Below, one piece after another: positions 1-7,558 of a DNA stretch of 41,975 nt. The translations under genes and the position numbers were made by a program. Under the pieces are notes generated by a model. The model searched no databases. It saw only the letters and a list, made by a program, of their open reading frames with translations, and was not told where the DNA came from. Position 1 is the first letter of the stretch; each line of letters starts with the position of its first letter. The DNA comes from Dehalococcoidia bacterium (GTDB lineage: Bacteria; Chloroflexota; Dehalococcoidia; GIF9; AB-539-J10), in assembly GCA_009619075.1 (NCBI GenBank), contig WJOY01000047.1:1-41975 (forward strand), given 5' to 3'.

Positions 1-229
1 CCTTTGTACATCATGCCCATTGGCAACCCGCTGTAGGGAGTAAAATCGCTCGTTCTCCATTCAGTTTTGCCTCATAGCCTGGCTGGCTTTACCACTGCTG
101 CTATTTAATGCTTTGCCGGTGACCTATGCATCGTATTCGCAATGCCTTTGCCAAGCTAGCAGCTAAATAGGCTTAGGTTGTAAGGTGGGAGCGTTCTCAT
201 GCTCCTTAGATTTCCAATAAACAGAGTTT
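1..229. other. No supported gene; left flank of the cassette
   Basis: I find no convincing coding region here. Short open stretches exist on both strands (for example a 3' fragment on the plus strand ending near 80), but none resembles a family I recognise. If the cassette interpretation is right, this is the downstream part of the original chromosomal integration site. Confidence 0.4.
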
Positions 230-303
230 ATGTAACATTTCGGGCTTTGCGAAGTGCCGAAGCATTTGGGCGAACGAAGTGAGCCGCAAAGCCCGTGTTA
301 GGC
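230..303 (-). other. attC-like recombination site (3' end of the cassette)
   Basis: Read on the minus strand, downstream of the STAND gene, the site begins with GCCTAAC (fits RYYYAAC). It continues through an 11-bp perfect inverted repeat (CGGGCTTTGCG at 241-251, CGCAAAGCCCG at 285-295) and ends with GTTACAT. The linear right core departs from GTTRRRY at one base. In a circularised cassette, however, the right core would come from the other cassette end and be GTTAGGC, a perfect complement of GCCTAAC. The roughly 70-bp length, the imperfect central hairpin and the position just after a stop codon fit an integron attC. Spacing between core and inner stem is short and asymmetric, which is atypical. 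Confidence 0.65.
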
Positions 304-316
304 GAAGTTTTTGGAC
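297..316 (+). repeat. 20-bp inverted repeat, left copy
   Basis: GTTAGGCGAAGTTTTTGGAC matches the reverse complement of 3234-3253 at 19 of 20 positions. The outer seven bases are the attC core; the remaining 13 extend into the cassette interior. Confidence 0.85.
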
Positions 317-367
317 CACCTTGTCGAAGATAATGTTCCCTTTTTTCTTTACTACCATGCAATTTGT

Positions 368-3214
368 TCATTTCACGGAAGAACTAAAATAAGGTTCCAC
401 ATTCACCGCATAATCTCTCTCTGTAATGTCAAAGAATACTTGATCACCAATTTTCAATTTTCTAAACAATCCTTTTGTAGACTTACTGGAACGAAAACGA
501 TAAGTTGCACTTTGGCTTTTTATAATCCCATTCTCATTTTCATAATCAATATCTGTGATGTGACCGATACAGTCTTTATTTCTCAAATATAAGGGCTTTT
601 TGATCGGTGGATTATTGAAAAAAGTCCAATATTTCTCTTCCTTGTATGGATTTAACCGGATCGCTTTCTCCAGAAAATCTTTTGCGTCTGGTCTCCTGGC
701 AAGTTTAAAACAGACAGCTACTTCACTCAATAGCCTGCCTGAACGATTGAATTTCTCAGATGCTTTCTCAAAAAACGTTACCGCACTGGTTAGATCATAA
801 CTTCTGAGGAGACGGCCATATTCTTCGGCAAGTTGCGGAGAAAACAGACGGCAGCCAAGTTCATCAACAAACTCAACTCCTTCCTGATACCGCCCCATTT
901 GAAAGCAGGCATTCAGATAGGTAAGAATTAAATACTCATCAACCTTGTCAAACTGACATTGATTAGTTCGCACATAGGTTAAAATTATCTCCTTAGCATG
1001 CCGGAACAAGCCAATCGCGATGTAAACCCTTGCCAACTCATTCCGAGCCTGAAGACTGTTGGGATCCAATTTCAACAGGTCATTCAACACCTTCTCTGCT
1101 TCAGGATATTTCTCCTGGGCTTGATACACCCTTGCCAGTTCAGTACGAGCGTGTAGGTCTTCGGGCTCCAATTTCAACAACTCATTCAGCACCTTCTCTG
1201 CTTCAGGATATTTTCCAAGCAGAAACTCCATTTTACCTGTCTCTAGAATGGCAGGTAGAAAGGTCGGATGACTATCCATGACTGATTTGAAGATATTTTT
1301 AGCAACTGCGAAATCACCTTTCAGATATTCTATCCACCCTACCATCATCATGACATTCCTTTTGGTCGCAGAGTGCCTTGCAGCTTTCTGTTGGATGTAT
1401 TCCAGTTCATTTTTGTTCAGGCTGGTAAAATATTTTTTCACGATGGATTTGCGTCTCAGCAGGCTATTAAAAATAGAACTTTCATATGTGTCGTCTACAT
1501 CGATTGCATTCAATAGAGTGACCAGACGTTGGTGGATTGTGGGCTTTAACTTTTCTTCAATGTACCATTCTGCAAGTAGCTCATGCCGTGTCCTCACAAT
1601 ATTCCCTTCCAAAATAAGCGGCAGGTTTTCATACTCAGCGCTATTGAAAAAATCCTGAAAATTATAATATTCGCTCTCGTCAAAGTTCGTCATGACTTTC
1701 TTTAAAAGCGACACTGGCATTACCAAGCCAAGCTGATAGATGATGGATACCCATTTGTACATATCGGATAAACTTCGTAGCTGTAGGGTGTGGATGACAT
1801 TATCAAAATCCACCCAGTCCATGATAAAGCCCCTATATCGGCTGCTGCTGGTTTTTTTACAAAAATTTATGACCGCTTCGGCAAGAGAAATATCAGGTTT
1901 TTCAAAATAAGCTTCTCTTGCCAAATCACGATCAATGCCAGTCAATTCTAGAGCTTGAATGAAAGAGCGGCATACTCTTTCTTTGAAAATCATGTCCCGG
2001 TTATCGATATATATTTTCAGCGAGCCCCTTTCGGCAAGGTCAAGCAAGTAGTCTTCCTCTTCTGCCTCACGGCGTCTTATCTCACGTTCAAACAGGAGGA
2101 AGACACATCTGAAATTCTGGTAATAATCATCAAAGTGTCTTAGAAGATTGCCAATATGTTCCAATTTTGCTGTTGGATTGTCTATAAAAATCAGCAAAGT
2201 TTTGTAATCACTACTATCCAATCCAGCATTGTGAAGATGATAGATCTTTTTAAAATAATCCTCGTAATCTACTATCCTCGAATTTTCATCTAGGTTCAAG
2301 GTATTGATAAGGATAACTGGGAACCCCTTAAGGGCAAAGTCCATAGCAGTTCTGTTCATTTGAGTTGTTTTGCCACAGCCAGGAGCGCCGAGAATCCAGA
2401 TGGAAGCTATTCCACTATCTACTTCATTAAAAGTGCTGTTGATTTGACTATCCAGGCGCTCGTTTCTTACATCGATATCGTTACATACCACCTTCCAGAT
2501 ATATCTATCAGATGAATTCAGCTTGAAATAGTTTTCCCGGATTTTGGCTAGCTTATTGTTATCTGTTTCCCTAGAATTCTGAATTGAATGAGGAGTAATT
2601 CTCCTGACCCCAGGCAGAATTCCTTTATGAACAACCCGTTCCTGAAACTCGTCATACGCATGTCTGATAGAATTTCTTAAATGAACTAGAATATCTTCCA
2701 GTAAATATTCAGCAGGAATACCGCGGATATTGTCGGGAACATCTGCTTTAAATAGATTGTAGATTTCAGGAAAGTGTTTGAATAAATCGAGGTATAGTCC
2801 AGCTTTATCCTCAAATTTGCCTTCTCTAGCCCAGTTTACAAAAGCAAAAGGATACTGCCCACAGTATTGATTTAAAAGTTCCTGAAGATCATTTCCGAGA
2901 TAGCGAAGTGGCGAGAACAATATCCAATAATCTGGGTTGAAGAGTGATTTATTTAGCTGTTCTGGTTTGCCCTCAAACTCATGGGGATTAAGCACGTTAA
3001 CTGATCTTGCGCTCTTACATTCAACAAAAAAGTTAACGTTAATATCTGTAGTACTGGCAGGCCGAGCTTTAAAGAAGATATCAAACCCACTCTGTGATCC
3101 ACTGCACCTAATAGTTTCCTCGATGAGGTCAAAACCCATAAGAGGGAATAATCTTTTAAATAACTCCAGGGTTGCGTTTTCGAATCTGGAGCCGATTGTC
3201 TGGGAATTAGTCAT
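368..3214 (-). CDS. Nuclease-STAND NTPase-TPR-OB/cold-shock-like protein (Avs-like defence candidate)
   Basis: This 948-aa multidomain protein has several recognisable parts. Residues about 1-130 look like a PD-(D/E)XK (Mrr-like) nuclease: an early Glu (E12), GFD (D45) and ECK (65-67) provide the usual acidic and lysine residues. Residues 276-283 are a Walker A (GAPGCGKT) and 340-345 (LLIFID) are Walker B-like, within a STAND-type NTPase. About 640-860 contain TPR units (for example KYPEAEKVL twice). The C-terminal about 70 residues resemble a cold-shock/OB fold (GIIKS followed later by GDQVFFDI). Nuclease-STAND-TPR order recalls Avs-type antiphage sensors, where repeats sense a viral protein and the N-terminus is the effector; this protein is shorter than typical Avs. 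The gene is the only cargo of the putative cassette. ATG start preceded by GGAGAG. The function is inferred. Confidence 0.7.
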   Translation of the reverse strand: MTNSQTIGSRFENATLELFKRLFPLMGFDLIEETIRCSGSQSGFDIFFKARPASTTDINVNFFVECKSARSVNVLNPHEFEGKPEQLNKSLFNPDYWILFSPLRYLGNDLQELLNQYCGQYPFAFVNWAREGKFEDKAGLYLDLFKHFPEIYNLFKADVPDNIRGIPAEYLLEDILVHLRNSIRHAYDEFQERVVHKGILPGVRRITPHSIQNSRETDNNKLAKIRENYFKLNSSDRYIWKVVCNDIDVRNERLDSQINSTFNEVDSGIASIWILGAPGCGKTTQMNRTAMDFALKGFPVILINTLNLDENSRIVDYEDYFKKIYHLHNAGLDSSDYKTLLIFIDNPTAKLEHIGNLLRHFDDYYQNFRCVFLLFEREIRRREAEEEDYLLDLAERGSLKIYIDNRDMIFKERVCRSFIQALELTGIDRDLAREAYFEKPDISLAEAVINFCKKTSSSRYRGFIMDWVDFDNVIHTLQLRSLSDMYKWVSIIYQLGLVMPVSLLKKVMTNFDESEYYNFQDFFNSAEYENLPLILEGNIVRTRHELLAEWYIEEKLKPTIHQRLVTLLNAIDVDDTYESSIFNSLLRRKSIVKKYFTSLNKNELEYIQQKAARHSATKRNVMMMVGWIEYLKGDFAVAKNIFKSVMDSHPTFLPAILETGKMEFLLGKYPEAEKVLNELLKLEPEDLHARTELARVYQAQEKYPEAEKVLNDLLKLDPNSLQARNELARVYIAIGLFRHAKEIILTYVRTNQCQFDKVDEYLILTYLNACFQMGRYQEGVEFVDELGCRLFSPQLAEEYGRLLRSYDLTSAVTFFEKASEKFNRSGRLLSEVAVCFKLARRPDAKDFLEKAIRLNPYKEEKYWTFFNNPPIKKPLYLRNKDCIGHITDIDYENENGIIKSQSATYRFRSSKSTKGLFRKLKIGDQVFFDITERDYAVNVEPYFSSSVK
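1064..1216 (-). repeat. Near-identical TPR-encoding DNA repeat (102-bp period)
   Basis: The segments starting at 1064 and 1166 are almost the same over about 50 bp and both encode YPEAEKVLN(E/D)LLKL. The 102-bp offset equals one 34-residue TPR unit, which indicates recent unit duplication inside the STAND gene. Confidence 0.8.
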
Positions 3215-3233
3215 GCTTCTCTCCGGAAGTCAC

Positions 3234-3253
3234 GTCCAAAAATTTCGCCTAAC
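3234..3253 (-). repeat. 20-bp inverted repeat, right copy, with cassette 5' core
   Basis: On the minus strand this reads GTTAGGCGAAATTTTTGGAC, differing from the left copy by one base. The first seven bases would be the 5' recombination core of the cassette. The start codon of the cassette gene follows about 20 bp later. Confidence 0.85.
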
Positions 3254-3306
3254 TTGTGCATAACCGAACTGCAAATACTACTCCAATTTGGGGTAATTAG
3301 CCTTAA

Positions 3307-4902
3307 TCAGTTTTTTGCCTTTCCGGCGTGCTTTATCAGCCAGTATTCTATGCTATCCGCCAAAGCTAGCCAGCTAGCTTCAATGATATTAGTTGAACTG
3401 CCTACTGTTCTCCAGTATTCCTGGCCATCACTGGATTCAAGCAGCACTCGTACCTGTGAGGCAGTGCCAGCGGTTTCCTCAAGTATGCGCACTTTGTAAT
3501 CGGTGAGTTCCACAGCAGTCAAGTCAGGATAGAATTGAATCAAAGCTTTGCGTAAAGCCTGGTCAAGTGCATTAACCGGTCCATTACCTTCGGCAGCAGT
3601 ATGTACTATCCTGTCATCTACTTTCACCTTGATGGTAGCTTCTGATAATGGCTCTTCTCGCCTTCCACTACTAGGAGGGCGGCGGCGTTTCTCCACCACT
3701 ACCATAAAATCAACTAGCTCAAAAGGTGGGCGATAATTTGGTTGGGCACGGTAGAGTAAAAGGTCAAATGATGCTTCAGCGCTATCATATTGAAAGCCTT
3801 GTCTTTCTAACGACTTAATTTGCTTTAGCACCTTTTCGATTTCCTCGCCTTTGGGAATGGGTAGTTTACGCTCCTTAGCTTTGTAGATAATATTCCCTTT
3901 CCCCGCTAGCTCAGAGATAACAACACGAGGGCGATTACCTACTAATTCAGGATTTATATGCTGGTAACTATCTGCCCATTTTGTTAAAGCGGAAACGTGG
4001 ACTCCACCTTTATGAGTAAAAGCATTGGCACCTACATAAGGAAGTCGAGTATGATGAGGCAAATTAGCTAGCTCAGATATATAGCGGGAGATATCGCTTA
4101 ATTTGTTTAGCTGCTCCTGGGTAACACAATCAATGCCCATCTTAAGCTTCAGAGTGGGAATGATAGAACAAAGATTGGCGTTGCCACAGCGTTCACCATA
4201 GCCATTAATAGTTCCCTGAATCTGAATGACTCCCGCTTCAATAGCAGCTAAGGAGTTAGCTACAGCAAGTTCAGCATCATTGTGGGCATGAATGCCTAGG
4301 GGAACAGGAGTCACCTTTCGCACCGCTTTAATAGTCTCTGCTATTTGCTGAGGTAAAGTACCGCCATTGGTATCGCAAAGAGCTATGCATTCAGCATCAA
4401 CTTTAGCAGCAGCAGTTATTACGGCAAGGCTATATTCGGGGTTTGTTCTGTAACCATCGAAAAAGTGCTCAGCGTCAAAGAAAATCCTAAGCCCTTTTGA
4501 ATTAAGGTAACTTATGGAGTCTACTATCATGTCAAGGTTTTCTTCCAATGTAGTTTCTAGAACTTGGATTACTTGCTTATCCCAGGCTTTTCCTACAATG
4601 GTGACCGCCTTGGTTTTAGCCTCTAATAGAGCCTGGAGGTTGACATCTTCATCTGCCTTACAATGGGAACGCCTGGTGCTGCCAAAGGCAACCAGGGTTG
4701 AATGACTCAAGCTAAAATCCTGTGCCTTGGCAAAGAATTCAGTATCTTTGGGGTTAGAGCCAGGCCAACCACCTTCGATGAAATCGATGCCAAGCTCGTC
4801 TAATTTCTGGGCAATCTTCAGCTTATCCTCAACAGAGAAGGAAATCCCTTCCTGCTGAGCACCGTCTCTTAAAGTTGTGTCATAAAGCTGCACTGGTGTC
4901 AC
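3307..4902 (-). CDS. cimA: (R)-citramalate synthase
   Basis: CimA condenses pyruvate and acetyl-CoA to citramalate, the entry to the threonine-independent isoleucine route. LeuCD and LeuB then convert citramalate to 2-oxobutyrate. The 531-aa protein has the HMGL-like TIM barrel at the N-terminus (YDTTLRDGAQQEG, with metal-binding His in GIHAHND). Its C-terminal LeuA-type regulatory domain spans about residues 400-531. The FIEGGWPGSNPKD segment separates it from LeuA, which has EAGFP at that place. It starts with GTG, overlapping the leuB stop by four bases (GTGA), so the two genes are probably translationally coupled. It was the last gene of the BCAA run before the cassette arrived. Confidence 0.93.
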   Translation of the reverse strand: MTPVQLYDTTLRDGAQQEGISFSVEDKLKIAQKLDELGIDFIEGGWPGSNPKDTEFFAKAQDFSLSHSTLVAFGSTRRSHCKADEDVNLQALLEAKTKAVTIVGKAWDKQVIQVLETTLEENLDMIVDSISYLNSKGLRIFFDAEHFFDGYRTNPEYSLAVITAAAKVDAECIALCDTNGGTLPQQIAETIKAVRKVTPVPLGIHAHNDAELAVANSLAAIEAGVIQIQGTINGYGERCGNANLCSIIPTLKLKMGIDCVTQEQLNKLSDISRYISELANLPHHTRLPYVGANAFTHKGGVHVSALTKWADSYQHINPELVGNRPRVVISELAGKGNIIYKAKERKLPIPKGEEIEKVLKQIKSLERQGFQYDSAEASFDLLLYRAQPNYRPPFELVDFMVVVEKRRRPPSSGRREEPLSEATIKVKVDDRIVHTAAEGNGPVNALDQALRKALIQFYPDLTAVELTDYKVRILEETAGTASQVRVLLESSDGQEYWRTVGSSTNIIEASWLALADSIEYWLIKHAGKAKN

Positions 4903-5984
4903 TTTATCCTCTGGGCAATTAAATCTCCCATTTCCTTTGTTCCCACCTTGGTTTTGCCCTCTGACATTATATCGTAAGTTCGGTAGCCCTGCTCTAAGGT
5001 AGCCAAAACAGCATTTTCTATTGCTTGAGCTTCGGTTTCCAACTCAAAGGAATAGCGAAGCATCATAGCTACACTTGAAATGGTAGCAATAGGGTTAGCT
5101 AGATTTTGTCCTGCCCGACTTGGAACGCTGCCATGGATCGGCTCATACATACCAAAGGTCTTCCCTTTAGGAATTCCAGCCAAGCTAGCCGAAGGCAACA
5201 TGCCCATGGAGCCAGCCAGCATTGAAGCCTCGTCAGTGAGAATATCTCCGAATGTGTTTTCGGTAACCAAAACATCTAAATCAGCAGGACGTTGGATAAG
5301 TCGCATGGCACAGGCATCTACTAACATATGTTGAAGCTCGATATCAGGATAGTCAACAGAAATTTCTATGGCAATTTGCCGCCATAACCTGGATGACTGA
5401 AGGATATTGGCTTTATCAACTGAGATTAGCTTTTTAGATCGGGTGCGGGCTAATTCAAAGCCAACTCTCAATATGCGCTTAATCTCTGCTTCGGAATAAG
5501 CCATGGTATCAACAGCCTGTCTTCCCTCCGAAGTTCGCCATTGTTTTTTGGGTTGGCCAAAGTAAAGCCCGCCGGTGAGCTCTCTAACAAAAAGTAAATC
5601 AACTCCTTCAACTATCTCTGGCCTGAGAGATGTAGAATTAACCAGCATAGGTAGAACTTTTACCGGACGCAAATTGGCAAATAGCCCTAACTCCTTTCTT
5701 AGAGCTAAAAGTCCATCTTCGGGGTGGACTTTAGTTTGAGGATCATCCCACTTCGGTCCGCCAACTGCCCCCAATAGTACAGCATCACATTGTTTGCACA
5801 TATCTAACGTTTCTTGGCTAAGAGCTATACCTGAGACATCTATGGCACAGCCACCTACCAAGCCTTGGTGTAAAAGAAATTTATGCCTGAATCTTTCAGC
5901 TACAGCCTGTAAGACTTTTGTTGCCTCAGCTACGACCTCGGGACCGATGCCGTCGCCAGGTAAAACCGCGACATCAAATTCCAT
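4899..5984 (-). CDS. leuB: 3-isopropylmalate dehydrogenase
   Basis: LeuB oxidatively decarboxylates 3-isopropylmalate with NAD in leucine synthesis and, with CimA present, beta-methylmalate in isoleucine synthesis. At 361 aa it has family length. Visible motifs are the N-terminal GDGIGPEV, the substrate-loop region LLGAVGGPKWD, RELTGGLYFG, the TENTFGDILTDEAS metal-binding stretch, and the EPIHGS nucleotide-binding segment near the C-terminus. ATG start in frame with FDVAVLPGDGIG. It lies between leuD and cimA in the same direction. Confidence 0.96.
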   Translation of the reverse strand: MEFDVAVLPGDGIGPEVVAEATKVLQAVAERFRHKFLLHQGLVGGCAIDVSGIALSQETLDMCKQCDAVLLGAVGGPKWDDPQTKVHPEDGLLALRKELGLFANLRPVKVLPMLVNSTSLRPEIVEGVDLLFVRELTGGLYFGQPKKQWRTSEGRQAVDTMAYSEAEIKRILRVGFELARTRSKKLISVDKANILQSSRLWRQIAIEISVDYPDIELQHMLVDACAMRLIQRPADLDVLVTENTFGDILTDEASMLAGSMGMLPSASLAGIPKGKTFGMYEPIHGSVPSRAGQNLANPIATISSVAMMLRYSFELETEAQAIENAVLATLEQGYRTYDIMSEGKTKVGTKEMGDLIAQRIK

Positions 5985-6004
5985 GTTATTTGCCCCCTAA
6001 AATT

Positions 6005-6050
6005 CCTCTCCCTTGAAGGGAGAGGATTAAGGTGAGGGTGAATTCCCTCT
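6005..6050 (+). repeat. Dispersed repeat family A
   Basis: A CCTCTCCCTTGAAGGGAGAGG palindromic core (inner part CTCTCCCTT/AAGGGAGAG) is followed by ATTAAGGTGAGGGTGA. A related copy in opposite order is at 34,881-34,920 and a partial one near 33,515. The element overlaps the 3' end of leuD. Confidence 0.75.
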
Positions 6051-6533
6051 CCTCTTTTTAGTATATTCAATCAATCCACCAGCATTAATGATCCCCATCA
6101 TAAATTCGGGGTAAGGATTAGCCATAAATGTCTTATGCTTGGAAATGTTCTTAATTTCCCAACTCGACAAATCTACTTCTAGTATATCGCCATCTTCTAT
6201 TTCATTTGCTGCTTCAGCACATTCCAGAAGAGGCAAGCCAATATTGATGGCATTACGGAAGAAAATGCGAGCGAAGCTTTGGGCGATAACACAAGAAATG
6301 CCGCATGCTTTAATAGCCAAAGGAGCATGCTCCCGAGATGAACCATAGCCAAAATTAGCGGTGGCCACTATAATATCTCCGGGCGTTACTTTGGTGATAA
6401 ATTCGGGGGCAATATCCTCCATACATTGCTTTGCTAGCTTCTCAGGCTCGGAAATATTGAGGTAGCGCGCTGGAATGATAGCATCGGTATCAACGTTAGC
6501 GCCGAATTTGTGAACTTTACCTTTCAGTTTCAA
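6027..6533 (-). CDS. leuD: 3-isopropylmalate dehydratase small subunit
   Basis: LeuD is the swivelling small subunit that pairs with LeuC to isomerise 2-isopropylmalate (and citramalate). The 168-aa protein opens with [22 protein letters not shown] and contains [12 protein letters not shown], the signature segment of the bacterial and archaeal small subunit. The start is TTG at 6533, preceded by an AAGGA-like sequence. Its last residues (GNSPSP) and stop codon come from dispersed repeat A, so the natural C-terminus has probably been replaced. It is normally adjacent to leuC; here a recQ-like/dprA-like pair separates them. Confidence 0.94.
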   Translation of the reverse strand: MKLKGKVHKFGANVDTDAIIPARYLNISEPEKLAKQCMEDIAPEFITKVTPGDIIVATANFGYGSSREHAPLAIKACGISCVIAQSFARIFFRNAINIGLPLLECAEAANEIEDGDILEVDLSSWEIKNISKHKTFMANPYPEFMMGIINAGGLIEYTKKRRGNSPSP

Positions 6534-6615
6534 ACTGTCATCCTTTTCACTACGCTCATATATCCTCTCTGCCTTCTTTGACTATGACCTCAAACTGGCG
6601 TAACGAAACCTCTCA

Positions 6616-7554
6616 CTAAATTTCAAATAGCGCTTCCTGGCGACCTGACCTCGCATCATAGTTTCTTGAGTCTTCCCTTACATCTCCAAACTCATCAACA
6701 GCTATGACGCCTTTAGCTATTAATTCGTTATTGGCACATTTTTCATCAGGTGCTGCTTTCCTAACGAAGATCCTTCTCCCTTTTCTAAGTCCATCAATAA
6801 CGCCACTCCATGTACCACCTTTATGGTCTGATTCGGCTACATAAATTTCCTCAGCTAGTCCATAAATATAGGTATTCCTTCTCATTGCTAGACTTACCGA
6901 CCACTCTGCTTTTGGATGACAAGTGCTGACTACCAGGACTTGACCATCAATAATGTATTCATATAGCTTTTTTAACCCACTTTTAAAAGTCATTATGCCT
7001 TGGGGTAGAACAACAATGCCCCTCCCATTGTTTTCTATTACCGTTTCCAACGCAATTTTATCTACTCCTTTGGCATACCCACTTACGATAACCTTATGTT
7101 CTGAGGTGCATTTTCGTGCTATCCGTTTGGTAAATTCGACCCCCTTATCACCCACGTTTCTTGAACCTACAATCGCTACTTTATCCTCAAAAAATAATTG
7201 GGTATCCCCTTTAACATAGAGCAACGGCGGAGAGTATTTTTTCTTCAAGTTATTTTTTAATGTTGTAGGGTATTTGGTAGAATCAAAAGTGATCAACTCG
7301 AAGCCTTGCGAAGGAAGTTTTTCTGCCAAAGATAAATTATCGGGCAGATTATCTTTCGCTTGTAAAATATCCCTAGCTTCCTTTAAAGAAAAGCCAAAGT
7401 CCTTTTGCAAAGCGGGAATATCGTAAGAAAAGAATTCAGCAAAAGAAATCTTACGCTTGTGGATAATGTCAGCAATAAGGTTGTTTATTCTCTCTGTTCT
7501 CCAATTTGGGAGATGAGCCAGGGTTATCCAATACGAATAATCATTTACTTCCAT
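6616..7554 (-). CDS. DprA/Smf-like protein
   Basis: The 312-aa protein has a DprA-like Rossmann fold from about residue 110 on: VAIVGSRNVGDKG, VIVSGYAKGVDKIALE and GIVVLPQGI, then a later RRNTYIYGLAEEIYVAES. Canonical DprA loads RecA on incoming single-stranded DNA in transformation; Smf/LOG-like relatives also occur in defence settings. The N-terminal about 100 residues resemble the helical part of DprA only loosely. It begins four bases after the recQ-like stop, so the two genes are likely co-translated and co-functional. The pair is embedded in the leu operon and looks more AT-rich than the flanking genes, suggesting horizontal gain. Whether its role is defence or competence is not resolved by sequence. 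Confidence 0.8.
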   Translation of the reverse strand: MEVNDYSYWITLAHLPNWRTERINNLIADIIHKRKISFAEFFSYDIPALQKDFGFSLKEARDILQAKDNLPDNLSLAEKLPSQGFELITFDSTKYPTTLKNNLKKKYSPPLLYVKGDTQLFFEDKVAIVGSRNVGDKGVEFTKRIARKCTSEHKVIVSGYAKGVDKIALETVIENNGRGIVVLPQGIMTFKSGLKKLYEYIIDGQVLVVSTCHPKAEWSVSLAMRRNTYIYGLAEEIYVAESDHKGGTWSGVIDGLRKGRRIFVRKAAPDEKCANNELIAKGVIAVDEFGDVREDSRNYDARSGRQEALFEI

Positions 7555-7558
7555 AATT

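Larger units (their letters stand above)
236..3252 (-). mobile_element. Putative single integron gene cassette
   Basis: The element starts on the minus strand at G^TTAGGC (core at 3247-3253). It has a short leader with a Shine-Dalgarno-like GGAGAG, then one gene in the same direction, then an attC-like site ending at G^TTACAT (230-236). One promoterless gene with its attC and no integrase is the normal makeup of an integron cassette. It sits 53 bp after the cimA stop in the same orientation, so readthrough from the amino acid operon could express it. No integrase and no second attC are visible. The target would have been a simple GTT, as in secondary-site insertion. The main alternative is a non-autonomous element with terminal inverted repeats. 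Confidence 0.6.

Noticed and set aside
311-592. ORF of 93 aa on the plus strand
   Set aside because: Antisense to the 3' end of the STAND gene; no family resemblance.
1278-1658. ORF of 126 aa on the plus strand
   Set aside because: Antisense shadow of the STAND gene, whose domains are clear on the minus strand.
236-3252. Insertion sequence or MITE with terminal inverted repeats
   Set aside because: There is no transposase and no target duplication that I can see. The GCCTAAC/GTTAGGC pair, hairpin and single-gene layout fit an integron cassette better. It is kept as an alternative.
6534-6615. Relic of a leuC-leuD junction (GAGAGGATATATG compared with GAGAGCATATAATG at 10,148)
   Set aside because: The similarity is short and could be chance; it is not strong enough to claim as a duplicated junction.
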